From a virus, in the IMG/VR virus record IMGVR_UViG_3300017788_000030, positions 1 to 57,461 of that record: a stretch of 57,461 bases of DNA, one strand, 5' to 3'. Each line of letters opens with the position of its first letter. The first letter of the stretch is position 1. The translations under genes and the position numbers were made by a program. Below are positions 1-8,145 of the stretch, one piece after another. Below the pieces are notes generated by a model. The model was given only the letters and a program-made list of their open reading frames with translations, searched no databases and was not told where the DNA came from.

Positions 1-220
1 GACAAGAATCGGACAAAATAGTAAAATGGTGCTTACCGGCGATGTTTCTCAATCGGATTTGAGTAGACATTTACAGGGAGGCTTTTATGATCTAATACAA
101 ACACTAGACAAAATAGAAAATATCGGAATTTCTACTCTTACAGATAGCGATATTATTCGTAATCCTATAATAGCAAAAATTTTAGCAAGACTAGACAATT
201 ATGAACAAGGCAGAAAATAG
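1..220 (+). CDS. PhoH-like ATPase, C-terminal fragment (cut by window edge)
   Basis: The frame is open from base 2 and reads TRIGQNSKMVLTGDVSQSD, which matches the end of the PhoH family core, where a conserved R-I-G-xx-SK segment is followed by a TGD motif. The tail (NPIIAKILARLDNYE) resembles the helical end of PhoH proteins. The ATG at base 26 lies inside this conserved motif, so it is not the true start and the 5' part is outside the window. PhoH proteins are P-loop ATPases related to the helicase core of RecD. They are common in phages and their phage role is unclear. The stop lies 20 nt inside the following nuclease gene, so translation of the two is probably coupled. Confidence 0.8.
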   Translation, partial: TRIGQNSKMVLTGDVSQSDLSRHLQGGFYDLIQTLDKIENIGISTLTDSDIIRNPIIAKILARLDNYEQGRK

Positions 221-800
221 TAAATGCTTATTGCTAAATGCTGACTATTCGCCTTTAAGAATTATTAGTTGGCAAAAGGCCATAGTATGGTCTATCAAAT
301 ACGAAAATAATCCTACTTTTAAAATTGAAATCATCGAATATTATAAGGACAAATATATACAAGCAGCAAATGGGAAAAAATTACCAGTTCCTATGGTTGC
401 GAAGACATCGAGATATTTCAATATATATAATCGATCACTAAAATTTTCTCGTAAAAATCTCTTTATAAGAGATAATTATACTTGTCAATATTGTGGTAAA
501 AAATTTCCATATAATGAATTAACATATGACCATGTGATTCCTAAGAGTAAATTTCATACAAATAAAAGTTATGCTACTAATTGGTGCAATATAACAACCG
601 CTTGTACTAGCTGTAATCGTAAAAAATCTAATAAAACACCTGAACAAGCTAATATGCAAATAATTAGTACTCCTACTACACCATTTTATGAATTTAGATA
701 CTTGCCTCTAGCAAAAGAGCTAACTACTATATACAGTAGCGAGGATTACGAGGAGTGGAAGAAATACATTGATTCTTATCTTGAATTATTAAAACCATAA
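201..800 (+). CDS. HNH endonuclease
   Basis: This 199-aa protein has the layout of a common phage/bacterial HNH family. It opens with a segment around residues 10-25 (LLNADYSPLRIISW) and then has a zinc pair CQYCG (C95, C98). The catalytic strand YDHVIPKSK sits near residues 108-116, and a second zinc pair ACTSCN near residue 134 is followed by KKSNKTPEQA. This is the complete ββα-metal set, so the enzyme is probably active and cleaves or nicks DNA. The start ATG overlaps the end of the PhoH-like gene by 20 nt and the stop abuts the next gene (TAATG). The full N-terminal domain and its place in the operon suggest a fixed phage gene and not a recent homing insertion, but homing activity cannot be excluded. 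Confidence 0.85.
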   Translation: MNKAENSKCLLLNADYSPLRIISWQKAIVWSIKYENNPTFKIEIIEYYKDKYIQAANGKKLPVPMVAKTSRYFNIYNRSLKFSRKNLFIRDNYTCQYCGKKFPYNELTYDHVIPKSKFHTNKSYATNWCNITTACTSCNRKKSNKTPEQANMQIISTPTTPFYEFRYLPLAKELTTIYSSEDYEEWKKYIDSYLELLKP

Positions 801-1144
801 TGCCAACATATACATATCGCTGTAGTAAGTGCTGTAAAAAATTTGAACTATTTTTTCATATAACAGACTATGTTGATTGTCCATCTTGTGTATTTTGTAG
901 TTCACAAAAAACAGAAAGAAGTTATCATGATGATATATGCTCTGTTGCATCGTCGATAAAGAAGCATGATTCTGAGTTACGAACCATTGGAGATTTAGCT
1001 AATCGTAATAGAGACAGACTCACCGATGACCATAAACAATATCTATCCCACAAGCATAATGAATATAAACAAACAGAGAATAATAAACCACTACCAAAAG
1101 GTATGTCTAGAATAAAGAAACCCCCGAAACCGAAATGGATATAA
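800..1144 (+). CDS. FmdB-like zinc-ribbon protein
   Basis: The N-terminus MPTYTYRCSKCCKKFE is the hallmark of FmdB/CxxC_CxxC_SSSS putative regulatory proteins. A second Cys cluster near residues 27-38 (CPSCVFCSSQ) completes one zinc ribbon. After about residue 45 the protein is charged and probably helical (SSIKKHDSELRTIGDLANR), ending in a basic Pro/Lys-rich tail (PKGMSRIKKPPKPKW). FmdB members are often called transcriptional regulators but the biochemical role is not established. The start codon overlaps the HNH stop by one base (TAATG), which indicates translational coupling. Binding of nucleic acid is plausible from the zinc ribbon and basic tail, and is inference. Confidence 0.7.
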   Translation: MPTYTYRCSKCCKKFELFFHITDYVDCPSCVFCSSQKTERSYHDDICSVASSIKKHDSELRTIGDLANRNRDRLTDDHKQYLSHKHNEYKQTENNKPLPKGMSRIKKPPKPKWI

Positions 1145-1536
1145 TTATGGACTTTTTCCAGTCAAACAATAGCATTTTTGATAAACAAAATACTCCAGAA
1201 GCTCATCATACTATTTTCTATACTCTTGATGGATCTCAAGAAACATATACTAATAATATTCCACTAAGAAACCAAGAAGATAATCTAGTGTATGCTAAAA
1301 AATACAAAAAAATTGATGGGTCATATAAATATATGATAAAACTTGCCAATAATGGAAAACTATATAATCCTATTTCTATATATGGCGAAGAAAAAACTAA
1401 TCATTTTTTAGACAGCGTATGTAAATCATCTAATAAATTTAAGACAGTTAATGAAAAGGCTTTTAATTTTTATATACAGTTTTTGACTTCAAAAAATATA
1501 TCCTATTATCATAATGCAGAAAGAGAGATAGACTAA
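1135..1536 (+). CDS. Hypothetical protein
   Basis: I do not recognise this 133-aa protein. It is rich in Asn, Lys and Tyr, has no membrane segment and no cysteine motif. Tyr-rich strands near residues 55-75 (YAKKYKKIDGSYKYMIKL) suggest a small alpha/beta fold. Two starts are possible: ATG 1135 overlaps the zinc-ribbon gene by 10 nt, while ATG 1147 begins 2 nt after that gene's stop. Neither has a clear ribosome site, so coupling to the upstream gene probably sets initiation. The gene ends directly before the next ATG (TAAATG), inside the replication/recombination operon. Confidence 0.6.
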   Translation: MDIIMDFFQSNNSIFDKQNTPEAHHTIFYTLDGSQETYTNNIPLRNQEDNLVYAKKYKKIDGSYKYMIKLANNGKLYNPISIYGEEKTNHFLDSVCKSSNKFKTVNEKAFNFYIQFLTSKNISYYHNAEREID

Positions 1537-1866
1537 ATGTCTAGAATTACCAAAATACAAAAGTATGCTATATTATGGTTACAATCTCAAAATATGTCCA
1601 TAGAAAATATTGAGAAAGAACTTAAATTAGATTCTAAGCAGATAATGAATGTACTAAAAAATAGTACCTCAAAAGAAGAGAGTTCAACAGTAGCACAAAA
1701 TAAGATTACATCAAAAGATCTCATGATAAGAAATAGTCAATCCGGTAATAGGAATGTATCTATTATGACAAAAGCAGCTTCTGAAATGAACGATGAAAAT
1801 AAAAAACTAAACTATTCCAATAATATTAAATCCTCCCCACATATATATAGACCACATGGATCATAA
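1537..1866 (+). CDS. Hypothetical protein with N-terminal HTH-like segment
   Basis: This is a 109-aa protein. Residues about 5-40 (KIQKYAILWLQSQNMSIENI then KELKLDSKQIMNVLKN) look like a helix-turn-helix or sigma-region-4-like trihelix. A Ser/Asn-rich linker and the motif DLMIRNSQ and VSIMTKAASEMNDE follow near residues 62-88, and it ends in a short tail with IYRP. The C-terminal motif looks conserved in type, but I cannot assign it to a named family. It begins immediately after the preceding stop, with a purine-rich AGAGAGA about 10 nt upstream, and overlaps the next gene by 11 nt. A small DNA-binding regulator is plausible but unproven. Confidence 0.55.
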   Translation: MSRITKIQKYAILWLQSQNMSIENIEKELKLDSKQIMNVLKNSTSKEESSTVAQNKITSKDLMIRNSQSGNRNVSIMTKAASEMNDENKKLNYSNNIKSSPHIYRPHGS

Positions 1867-2284
1867 AAATATTAAACTAGATCTGTCGCCAGAAGAACAA
1901 GAACTCTTCGACAAAATTAAAAAACAGATCAAAGAACAACTAAATGCACAACAGCCTCAAGGCGAGGTAAAGTTAGATGATAGTGCTATTTCGGGATTGT
2001 ATGATCCTAATATTCTTCTCGACGATCCTATACACCCTAGGCACATTACTACCTATGATAGAGAAATTTATGTAGAACTAAGAATGGAGATGTCAGCTAT
2101 AAATGAGCAAGGACAATTTAAAGAAATATTTCAGATACTAGAAAGTTTTTATCATATACCTGTACCGTCCGGTGCGGATTATCTACCCAAAGTGTCGGGA
2201 TTTATTGATTATTTTGATGCTAACCTACTAGATTGCGCGCAAAAAATACATAAAAATAATGGAATCAAAGAAGTACATATCTAA
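1856..2284 (+). CDS. Hypothetical protein, acidic
   Basis: This is a 142-aa acidic protein I cannot name. The N-terminal 35 residues (LDLSPEEQELFDKIKKQIK) are charged and probably form a coiled coil. The middle has GLYDPNILLDDPIHPRHI near residues 48-65, followed by a helical C-terminal part with FYHIPVPSGADY. There are no cysteine clusters, P-loop or membrane helix. It overlaps its neighbours on both sides (11 and 26 nt) and lies just upstream of the RecA-like gene, so a role in replication or recombination is suggested only by position. Confidence 0.55.
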   Translation: MDHKNIKLDLSPEEQELFDKIKKQIKEQLNAQQPQGEVKLDDSAISGLYDPNILLDDPIHPRHITTYDREIYVELRMEMSAINEQGQFKEIFQILESFYHIPVPSGADYLPKVSGFIDYFDANLLDCAQKIHKNNGIKEVHI

Positions 2285-2684
2285 ATACTCCAACAATAAG
2301 CCAGTCTCTTCTGCACAATATATCACAGAAATTATATGTGAAAGAAAAGCAGCAAAAGATAAACAAGATTTACACTATAGATTTTGGATAAGCAAAGAAT
2401 GGAGCAAATTTTTTCGAAATCAAATAGGCTCAGCAAATAAGCTGCTTAAGCAATACTCCGATAAAGCTATCGTAGCAGCTCTTTTAAGCACTGACGGGCA
2501 AAAAATTTATTCTTTGCGAGCCCCACATCTACCTGATATGATAGTGAGGGAGCAGACTAGACTGGACCAGCAAAATCAAACTATGACAAAACATGTTGAT
2601 AGAAAAAATGATATTATTTTTGGTTCCAAAAATACACAATCTCATAAAAACATTATTTCTAGAATTAAGGACTTAGACAAATGA
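2259..2684 (+). CDS. Hypothetical protein upstream of recA-like gene
   Basis: This is a 141-aa basic protein without a family I can name. The core near residues 35-90 is aromatic and basic (LHYRFWISKEWSKFFRNQI, then YSDKAIVAALLS), compatible with a nucleic-acid-binding domain. A polar C-terminal tail (residues 105-141) is rich in Asn, Lys and Asp. The start ATG lies 26 nt inside the previous gene, and its stop overlaps the RecA-like start in an ATGA junction. Strict coupling to the recombinase suggests an accessory role there, but nothing in the sequence proves it. Confidence 0.55.
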   Translation: MESKKYISKYSNNKPVSSAQYITEIICERKAAKDKQDLHYRFWISKEWSKFFRNQIGSANKLLKQYSDKAIVAALLSTDGQKIYSLRAPHLPDMIVREQTRLDQQNQTMTKHVDRKNDIIFGSKNTQSHKNIISRIKDLDK

Positions 2685-3706
2685 GTATCAAAGAAGATGT
2701 AAAAAAAGATTTTGGTTCAGATATACTATTGTCTGCTAATTCAATCATAGACAGAGATCTAGTTACAATTCCAGTTAGTCCCGCCCTGGATATTATTCTT
2801 AATGGAGGTATACCAGAAGGTAGTTTCGTAATTCTAACAGGACATCCTAAATGTGGAAAAACCGTAACATCTTTAGATTTTGCCGCAACCGCACAAAGGG
2901 AAGAATACCAAGGAACACTAAAAAATCCTAGAGAAGTGTTCTATCTAAACATAGAAGGTAGAATTAAGAAAAGAGACTTAGAAGGAATAAAAAATTTAGA
3001 TTGTAATAGACTCAATATTATAGGCAGTCAACAAGGTAAAATACTACACGCCGAAGAATATTTGCAAATTGCAGAAAGAATCATAAACGAAGAACCAGGA
3101 TCAGTTATGATTATAGACTCATATTCTGCTCTATGTACAGAAGCTGAAATAACTAGCGAAATGGATAAAATGCAAAGAGCAGACGGAGCTAAATTATTAG
3201 CTAAGTTTTGTCGTAAAGTAGCAAATGTAATACCAGTTAATAAAAATATAGTAATAGGTATTACTCATTTAATGGGTAATCCTGGATATGGAAATGTAGA
3301 GTGGAAAGAAAAAAGTGGACAGGCTATAGCATATCAAACGGATATAAAAATTAAGGCTAAAATGTTTAAGCCATGGTTAAGTGGGGCCGACGGTCCTCAG
3401 ATAGGTCAAGAGGTGGATTGGCAAACCATATGCTCGGCTCTCGGTCCTCCTGGCGGCTCTATAAAAAGTTTCATAAGGTATGGAGAGGGTATAGATAAAC
3501 CAATGGAACTGGCTACTTTATGTATAGATTTTGGACTAATTAATAAAAGCGGAGCATGGTACACTATCAGCTGTCTAGGAGACAAGCAAAAATACCAAGG
3601 AACAGAAAAACTCAGACAATATATAGCAGAAAATGAAAGTGTATATAATGAATTATATGAAAAGTTAAACGAGACAATTGGCACACCATGCAAGTCAAAG
3701 ACCTAG
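2681..3706 (+). CDS. RecA/UvsX-like recombinase ATPase
   Basis: This 341-aa protein has the RecA-fold core. The Walker A motif GHPKCGKT is at about residues 54-61, after the typical lead-in LDIILNGGIPEGSFVILTG. The Walker B strand SVMIIDSYSAL is near residues 141-151, followed by a helical segment and the strand NIVIGITHLMGNPGYG. Such proteins form ATP-dependent filaments on ssDNA and promote strand exchange during phage recombination-dependent replication. It is of UvsX/phage RecA size and lacks the long C-terminal domain of bacterial RecA. It starts in an ATGA overlap and its 3' end overlaps the next nuclease gene by 19 nt. Helicase, primase and nucleases lie downstream in the same operon. 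Confidence 0.85.
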   Translation: MSIKEDVKKDFGSDILLSANSIIDRDLVTIPVSPALDIILNGGIPEGSFVILTGHPKCGKTVTSLDFAATAQREEYQGTLKNPREVFYLNIEGRIKKRDLEGIKNLDCNRLNIIGSQQGKILHAEEYLQIAERIINEEPGSVMIIDSYSALCTEAEITSEMDKMQRADGAKLLAKFCRKVANVIPVNKNIVIGITHLMGNPGYGNVEWKEKSGQAIAYQTDIKIKAKMFKPWLSGADGPQIGQEVDWQTICSALGPPGGSIKSFIRYGEGIDKPMELATLCIDFGLINKSGAWYTISCLGDKQKYQGTEKLRQYIAENESVYNELYEKLNETIGTPCKSKT

Positions 3707-4098
3707 ATGGAAATATACATTATTGGAAATTAATTGGAGGTATTTCTAATGGTTATGATGAACAGAAATCTTCTTATCATCTATTGGCCAGACAACTCAT
3801 TAAAGAGTGTTTTCCAACACTACAAATTTTAGAAGAAATTCCTATACATATTAGAAAAACAGAAATACTTTTTTTGGATTTTTACTTACCATTAAATAGA
3901 AAATGTATAGAAGTACATGGAGAACAACATTATGCGTTTTCTAGATTTTATCATAAGGATAAGATTGGGTTCCTAAAGCACAAAAAAAGAGATAAGGATA
4001 AACAAGAGTGGTGTGATGTTAATAATATAGAATATGTCGAATTGCCGTACAATGAATCATTATTAGAATGGAAAAAGAGAATACTAAATGAATACTAA
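3688..4098 (+). CDS. Vsr-like / PD-(D/E)XK small endonuclease
   Basis: This 136-aa protein carries the signature of the Vsr-like restriction-endonuclease fold: a Glu-rich strand (ILEEIPIHI, about residues 48-56), LDFYLPL (about 66-72), the core strand KCIEVHGEQHYAF (about 74-87), and later KKRDKDKQEWC (about 98-108) and a C-terminal ELPYNE. The acid pair plus the His after the Glu-x-x-Gly strand resemble EDxHD and DUF559-type nucleases. It probably cleaves DNA. It may be a recombination-associated nuclease or a solitary homing enzyme. It lies between the recombinase and the next gene with overlaps on both sides. A second protein of the same fold is at 20,137. Confidence 0.65.
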   Translation: MQVKDLDGNIHYWKLIGGISNGYDEQKSSYHLLARQLIKECFPTLQILEEIPIHIRKTEILFLDFYLPLNRKCIEVHGEQHYAFSRFYHKDKIGFLKHKKRDKDKQEWCDVNNIEYVELPYNESLLEWKKRILNEY

Positions 4099-4579
4099 AA
4101 CAGCAAAAGAAGAGATAGAGCACTGGGATTCTATATTAGATGAGTACGAAAAGAATATTGGTTTACCAACATATGTATCAGACAGTTTACCGGAACAGGA
4201 ACTACAATCCTATTTAACGATGAACAGAGATGTACTAGAAAAACTTACGCCAGAACAATGCGGAGAAATAAGTTATAGACTAGGACAATTTTCTTTTCAT
4301 ATACAAAGAACTTTGAACAGGGAAATAGCTAGATATAATTGGTCAGAAGAGACCATCAAAGATATTATAGCCGATGATATCAATTCGTATAAAGGATATG
4401 GATATATAGAAAAGTCATCACAAGCTATTAAACACAACGACAGAGCATCTGCGCTAAATAAAATTAAAAAATATGCCAAACAAAGATCGGACAGACTAAC
4501 ATATATAGCAACATCTATCAAAAATCTATCGGATATACTTATTTCTATTCTAAAATCTAAGGCATCAAAACATGGATAA
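4088..4579 (+). CDS. Hypothetical helical protein (possible UvsY-like mediator)
   Basis: This is a 163-aa, almost wholly helical and charged protein with no cysteine or P-loop motif. The central part (residues about 75-125) has LNREIARYNWSEETIKDII followed by YKGYGYIEKSS. The end is basic and amphipathic (IKKYAKQRSDRLTYIATSI). Its size, helicity and place two genes after the RecA/UvsX-like gene resemble T4 UvsY-type recombination mediators, which load UvsX on SSB-coated ssDNA. The residue-level similarity is weak, so this is a suggestion from context. The start overlaps the nuclease gene by 11 nt and the stop overlaps the next gene by 8 nt. Confidence 0.5.
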   Translation: MNTKTAKEEIEHWDSILDEYEKNIGLPTYVSDSLPEQELQSYLTMNRDVLEKLTPEQCGEISYRLGQFSFHIQRTLNREIARYNWSEETIKDIIADDINSYKGYGYIEKSSQAIKHNDRASALNKIKKYAKQRSDRLTYIATSIKNLSDILISILKSKASKHG

Positions 4580-4955
4580 CTTAACGCAAGAACAAATAAA
4601 AGAAATGATCAGTTTATTGCAGGGTATGTTGACAAAGAATCAGTCGGATGGTACGATATCAACTGATACCGCTAAGACTACAGGCTCGGATTCTTCCATG
4701 AAGACTCATAATAAAAAACCAAGAGTATCTTCTACAAATAAATTTGACACAATGATGGAGTCTAATTTGCATAAAGACGATATAGAAATCGATAAAAAAT
4801 TAGCCAAGTATGCACCTACTCCGAGACTTAGAAAATTTCAGCCCATAACCGTTGTGTGTAGAATTTGTGGTAAAAAAGAAACTATAAGTCCAGCTTTACT
4901 TCACGATAACATCGAGCGATATAAGTGTAATAAATGTTCTCAGGGAGCTGGTTGA
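4572..4955 (+). CDS. Hypothetical protein with C-terminal zinc ribbon
   Basis: This is a 127-aa protein. The first ~85 residues are polar and probably disordered (Ser/Thr/Lys-rich, e.g. TISTDTAKTTGSDSS). The C-terminus has two CxxC pairs, CRICG near residue 97 and CNKCS near residue 121, separated by about 23 residues. This is a standard zinc-ribbon arrangement. It is placed directly before the replicative helicase gene (stop TGA, then ATG 4957). A helicase loader or ssDNA-binding cofactor would fit this spot in a phage replication operon, but the sequence itself shows only a probable zinc ribbon. Confidence 0.55.
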   Translation: MDNLTQEQIKEMISLLQGMLTKNQSDGTISTDTAKTTGSDSSMKTHNKKPRVSSTNKFDTMMESNLHKDDIEIDKKLAKYAPTPRLRKFQPITVVCRICGKKETISPALLHDNIERYKCNKCSQGAG

Positions 4956-4956
4956 T

Positions 4957-6420
4957 ATGATTTTATGTGATACCTCTGCCGAAAGAGCTGTTCTGGCAGG
5001 AATATGTAAGTATGCCGAAGATGCATATCTAGACATTTCTGACATTATTCAAGAATCTTCTTTTACTGTAGATAGTAATAAGTTTATATTTAAGTGTCTC
5101 AAAACTCTTCTAGATAGAGATATAAAAATATCTATAGATGTGGCCTCGATATTCTCTGTAGCAGAAGAACTTGGTCTATCTCATATTTTATCGAAAAAAG
5201 AAGAAATACAACATCTAAAAGCCATATTAGATTTTCCGGTTAATATTTCTAATATTAGAAAATTTGCATCTAAAATTCGCAAGCTAGAAATAGCTAGATT
5301 ATTAAGACAACAACTTGAGCAAGCGCGAGACAAAATATTAGATATTACTGGTAATGAAAGCATAGGTTCTATTCTTGGCATAGCAGAAGATAGTATCTTT
5401 GATTTTAGTAATCTATTAAATGATGTAGACAACAATGCCGAATGTATTGGTGCAAATCTAGATGAATATATTAATAATCTACTCGAACACAAAATCGATC
5501 AAGTTGGAATACCAACAGGATTTCCTGTTTATGATCAAGCTATAGGTGGTGGCCTCAGAAAAGGCACCATAAATGTTATAGCGGCCAGACCCAAAGTTGG
5601 TAAAACTCTTTTATCCGATAATATGGGATTTTACATAGCAAATAAACTTAAAATTCCTGTATTGAACATGGACACAGAAATGTCCAAAGAAGACCATTTA
5701 AATAGAGTGCTGGCTATGATGACCGAGATAGAAATTAATCATATTGAAACAGGTAAATTCACAGACACGCCAAATAAACTATCAAAGATTAAGTCTGCTG
5801 TAGAGGATCTAAAAGAGACCAAGTTATTTTACAAATCAATAGCCGGAAAACCATTCGAAGACCAATTATCTATTATGAGAAGATGGCTTATTAAAGATGT
5901 TGGACTAAATGATGATGGAACAGCAAAAGATTGTGTAATTTTTTATGATTATCTGAAACTTATGGATTCGGCAGGTATTTCTCAGGACATGAAAGAATAC
6001 CAAGTGTTGGGTTTTATGATGACTTCGTTACATAATTTTGCCACGAAATACAAAATTCCCATAGTGGCATTCATACAATTAAATAGAGATGGCATAACTA
6101 AAGAAAGCACCGACACTGCCAGTGGCTCGGATAGAATCATCTGGCTATGCAGTAATTTCAGTATTTTTAAGAGAAAAACTCCAGAAGAAATATCCGAAGA
6201 TGGTCCAGAAAATGGCAATAGAAAACTTGTTCCATTAATCAGTCGTCACGGAGGAGGATTAGACGATAATGACTATATTAATTGTCATATGAAAGGCTGG
6301 TGTGCAAAAATTACAGAAGGCAAAACAAGATTAGAATTGGTTACGAATACAAAAAATAATACCGACGGATTTATAATGGAGGATGTTCATGCAAATGATG
6401 AAGAAATCCCTTTCCAATGA
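4957..6420 (+). CDS. DnaB-type replicative DNA helicase
   Basis: This 487-aa protein has the two-domain plan of DnaB. The N-terminal helical domain begins with SAERAVLAGICKYAEDAYLD, and the RecA-fold motor domain starts near residue 185 (GIPTGFPVYDQAIGGGLRKG). The Walker A motif ARPKVGKT is at about residues 210-217. MDTEMSKEDHLNRVLAMM (H1a-like) is near residues 239-256, and the Walker B strand CVIFYDYLKLM is near residue 327. An FIQLNRDG segment and a late basic segment follow. It unwinds DNA 5'-3' ahead of the phage polymerase and recruits primase. GGGAG lies 9 nt before the start. The 3' end overlaps the primase gene by about 30 nt, keeping helicase and primase translation coupled. Confidence 0.9.
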   Translation: MILCDTSAERAVLAGICKYAEDAYLDISDIIQESSFTVDSNKFIFKCLKTLLDRDIKISIDVASIFSVAEELGLSHILSKKEEIQHLKAILDFPVNISNIRKFASKIRKLEIARLLRQQLEQARDKILDITGNESIGSILGIAEDSIFDFSNLLNDVDNNAECIGANLDEYINNLLEHKIDQVGIPTGFPVYDQAIGGGLRKGTINVIAARPKVGKTLLSDNMGFYIANKLKIPVLNMDTEMSKEDHLNRVLAMMTEIEINHIETGKFTDTPNKLSKIKSAVEDLKETKLFYKSIAGKPFEDQLSIMRRWLIKDVGLNDDGTAKDCVIFYDYLKLMDSAGISQDMKEYQVLGFMMTSLHNFATKYKIPIVAFIQLNRDGITKESTDTASGSDRIIWLCSNFSIFKRKTPEEISEDGPENGNRKLVPLISRHGGGLDDNDYINCHMKGWCAKITEGKTRLELVTNTKNNTDGFIMEDVHANDEEIPFQ

Positions 6421-7549
6421 TCAAGATAAGTATAAAATACTCTGTGATTTATTGTGTGATAATATAGATGATCTGTTATCTCATTTCGAAATAACATATA
6501 AACACTCCGGCAAGATGGTGTCGATGGCATGTCCCATACATCAGGGGGATAATAGTAGTGCATTAAATCTATATGTAGAAGGAGACTCATATAGAGGAAA
6601 TTGGAAATGTAGAACACACCAATGCGAAAAAACATTCAAAGGATCTATTATTGGTTTTATTAGAGGCTTGTTATCATATCAAAAACATAATTGGTCTAAA
6701 GACGGAGACAAGATGGTATCCTTTGAAGAAACCATACAGTTTGTGTCTAAATTTCTAAATAAAGATTTAAGCACTATAAAAATATGCAAAGTTTCTAAAA
6801 ACAAAAATACTTTTACAAATGCTATTAATCAAATAGCTATACAAAATAATCAGCTAAATATAGAAAAAACCCTAAACAGAGAAAAGGCAAGATCTTTATT
6901 AGATATACCGTCCGAGTACTATCTTAATAGAGGATTTAGCAAATCTATATTAGATAAGTATGACGTTGGCTTATGTACAAATCCGAAAAGAGAAATGTAT
7001 AATCGAACAGTTGTACCAATTTACGATCTAGATCATGAGTATGTTATAGGCTGTACTGGAAGAAGTATCTTTGAAAAATGTCCGAAGTGTTCATATTTTC
7101 ATAATCACCAAGACGAATGTCCATCGCAGGATAAGCTATATTTATATTCTAAGTGGAAACATAGTTTAAATTTTAAAAGCCAAAACTCTCTTTATAATAT
7201 ATGGTTTGCCAAAAAACATATTCAAGAAACCGGTATTGTGATACTTGTTGAAAGTCCAGGTAATGTATGGAAATTAGAAGAAAATAATATTCATAACAGC
7301 GTTGGGATTTTTGGTTGTTCTTTGAGCGATAAGCAAAAAATGATCTTGGATTCAACCGGTGCTATGACTATAATACTGTTGATGGATAATGACGAAGCTG
7401 GTCGCAAAGCATCCGCACAAATCAAAGAAAAGTGCGAAAATACATATAAAGTATATTGTCCAGAAATTTCTAAAAACGATATCGCGGAAATGACTCCTGT
7501 GGAAATAGAACAACAAATCAAAACTTTTATTAGGAATATTATACTATGA
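6389..7549 (+). CDS. DnaG-type primase
   Basis: An N-terminal zinc-binding domain (CPIHQGDNSSALN near residue 48, then KCRTHQCEKTF near residue 72) resembles the CHC2 fold and would read the priming sequence. The TOPRIM catalytic core follows, with VILVESPGNVWKLE near residue 285 (catalytic Glu), FGCSLS, and the acidic motif LLMDNDEAGRK near residue 331. Extra cysteines (CPKCSYFHNHQDEC, near residues 232-245) may form a second zinc site. I prefer ATG 6389 to ATG 6383 because the GGAGG at 6378-6382 is then about 6 nt away. The start lies within the helicase gene and the end forms an ATGA overlap with the kinase gene. It makes RNA primers for lagging-strand synthesis. Confidence 0.85.
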   Translation: MQMMKKSLSNDQDKYKILCDLLCDNIDDLLSHFEITYKHSGKMVSMACPIHQGDNSSALNLYVEGDSYRGNWKCRTHQCEKTFKGSIIGFIRGLLSYQKHNWSKDGDKMVSFEETIQFVSKFLNKDLSTIKICKVSKNKNTFTNAINQIAIQNNQLNIEKTLNREKARSLLDIPSEYYLNRGFSKSILDKYDVGLCTNPKREMYNRTVVPIYDLDHEYVIGCTGRSIFEKCPKCSYFHNHQDECPSQDKLYLYSKWKHSLNFKSQNSLYNIWFAKKHIQETGIVILVESPGNVWKLEENNIHNSVGIFGCSLSDKQKMILDSTGAMTIILLMDNDEAGRKASAQIKEKCENTYKVYCPEISKNDIAEMTPVEIEQQIKTFIRNIIL

Positions 7550-8145
7550 TTATAGGATTGTCTGGACGTAAACAATCTGGAAAAACTATTTGTTGCGAGT
7601 TCCTAAAAGGATTATTACTTAGTAATGGATATAATGATGTACACATATATAATTTTGCAGACCCATTAAAAGAAGACATCTGCATGAATATGTTTGGATT
7701 AACCTACACTCAGTGTTATGGCGAAGATGATAACAAAAATGAATTAGTTGACGCATACTGGGAAGACAAACAACTAACTGCACGAGATTTAATGCAATTA
7801 ATAGGCACCGATATATTTAGAAAATTAAATAATAACGTCTGGGTAAATGCTTTGATCAATAAAATTAAGAAAAACAAACACGAAATTGTTATAGTATCTG
7901 ACTGCAGATTTCCTAATGAAATAGATGCTATACAAAACCAAAACGGTATTGTTATACGTCTAAATAGAAATCCTCACAACTCTAATCATAGTAGCGAAAC
8001 AATATTGGATCCCGTTAGTTATAATTGGCAAAAATTTGATTTCATAATTAATAACGCTAACATGACAGTTAGAGAACAATTTGAGACTATCAAAAAAATT
8101 ATGATTCAGAAAAACATTTTGCCGAAACAGAAACAATCCCTATGA
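7546..8145 (+). CDS. Deoxynucleoside monophosphate kinase
   Basis: This is a 199-aa P-loop protein starting MIIGLSGRKQSGKT, with Walker A at residues 4-13. FADPLKEDI near residues 37-45 and the later LMQLIGTDIFRKLNNNVWVN and IVSDCRFPNEIDAI are characteristic of the phage dNMP kinase family (T4 gp1 is the known example). These enzymes phosphorylate dNMPs recovered from degraded host DNA, including modified nucleotides in some phages, to feed replication. It begins in an ATGA overlap with primase and ends in an ATGA overlap with the RecB-like nuclease. Confidence 0.8.
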   Translation: MIIGLSGRKQSGKTICCEFLKGLLLSNGYNDVHIYNFADPLKEDICMNMFGLTYTQCYGEDDNKNELVDAYWEDKQLTARDLMQLIGTDIFRKLNNNVWVNALINKIKKNKHEIVIVSDCRFPNEIDAIQNQNGIVIRLNRNPHNSNHSSETILDPVSYNWQKFDFIINNANMTVREQFETIKKIMIQKNILPKQKQSL

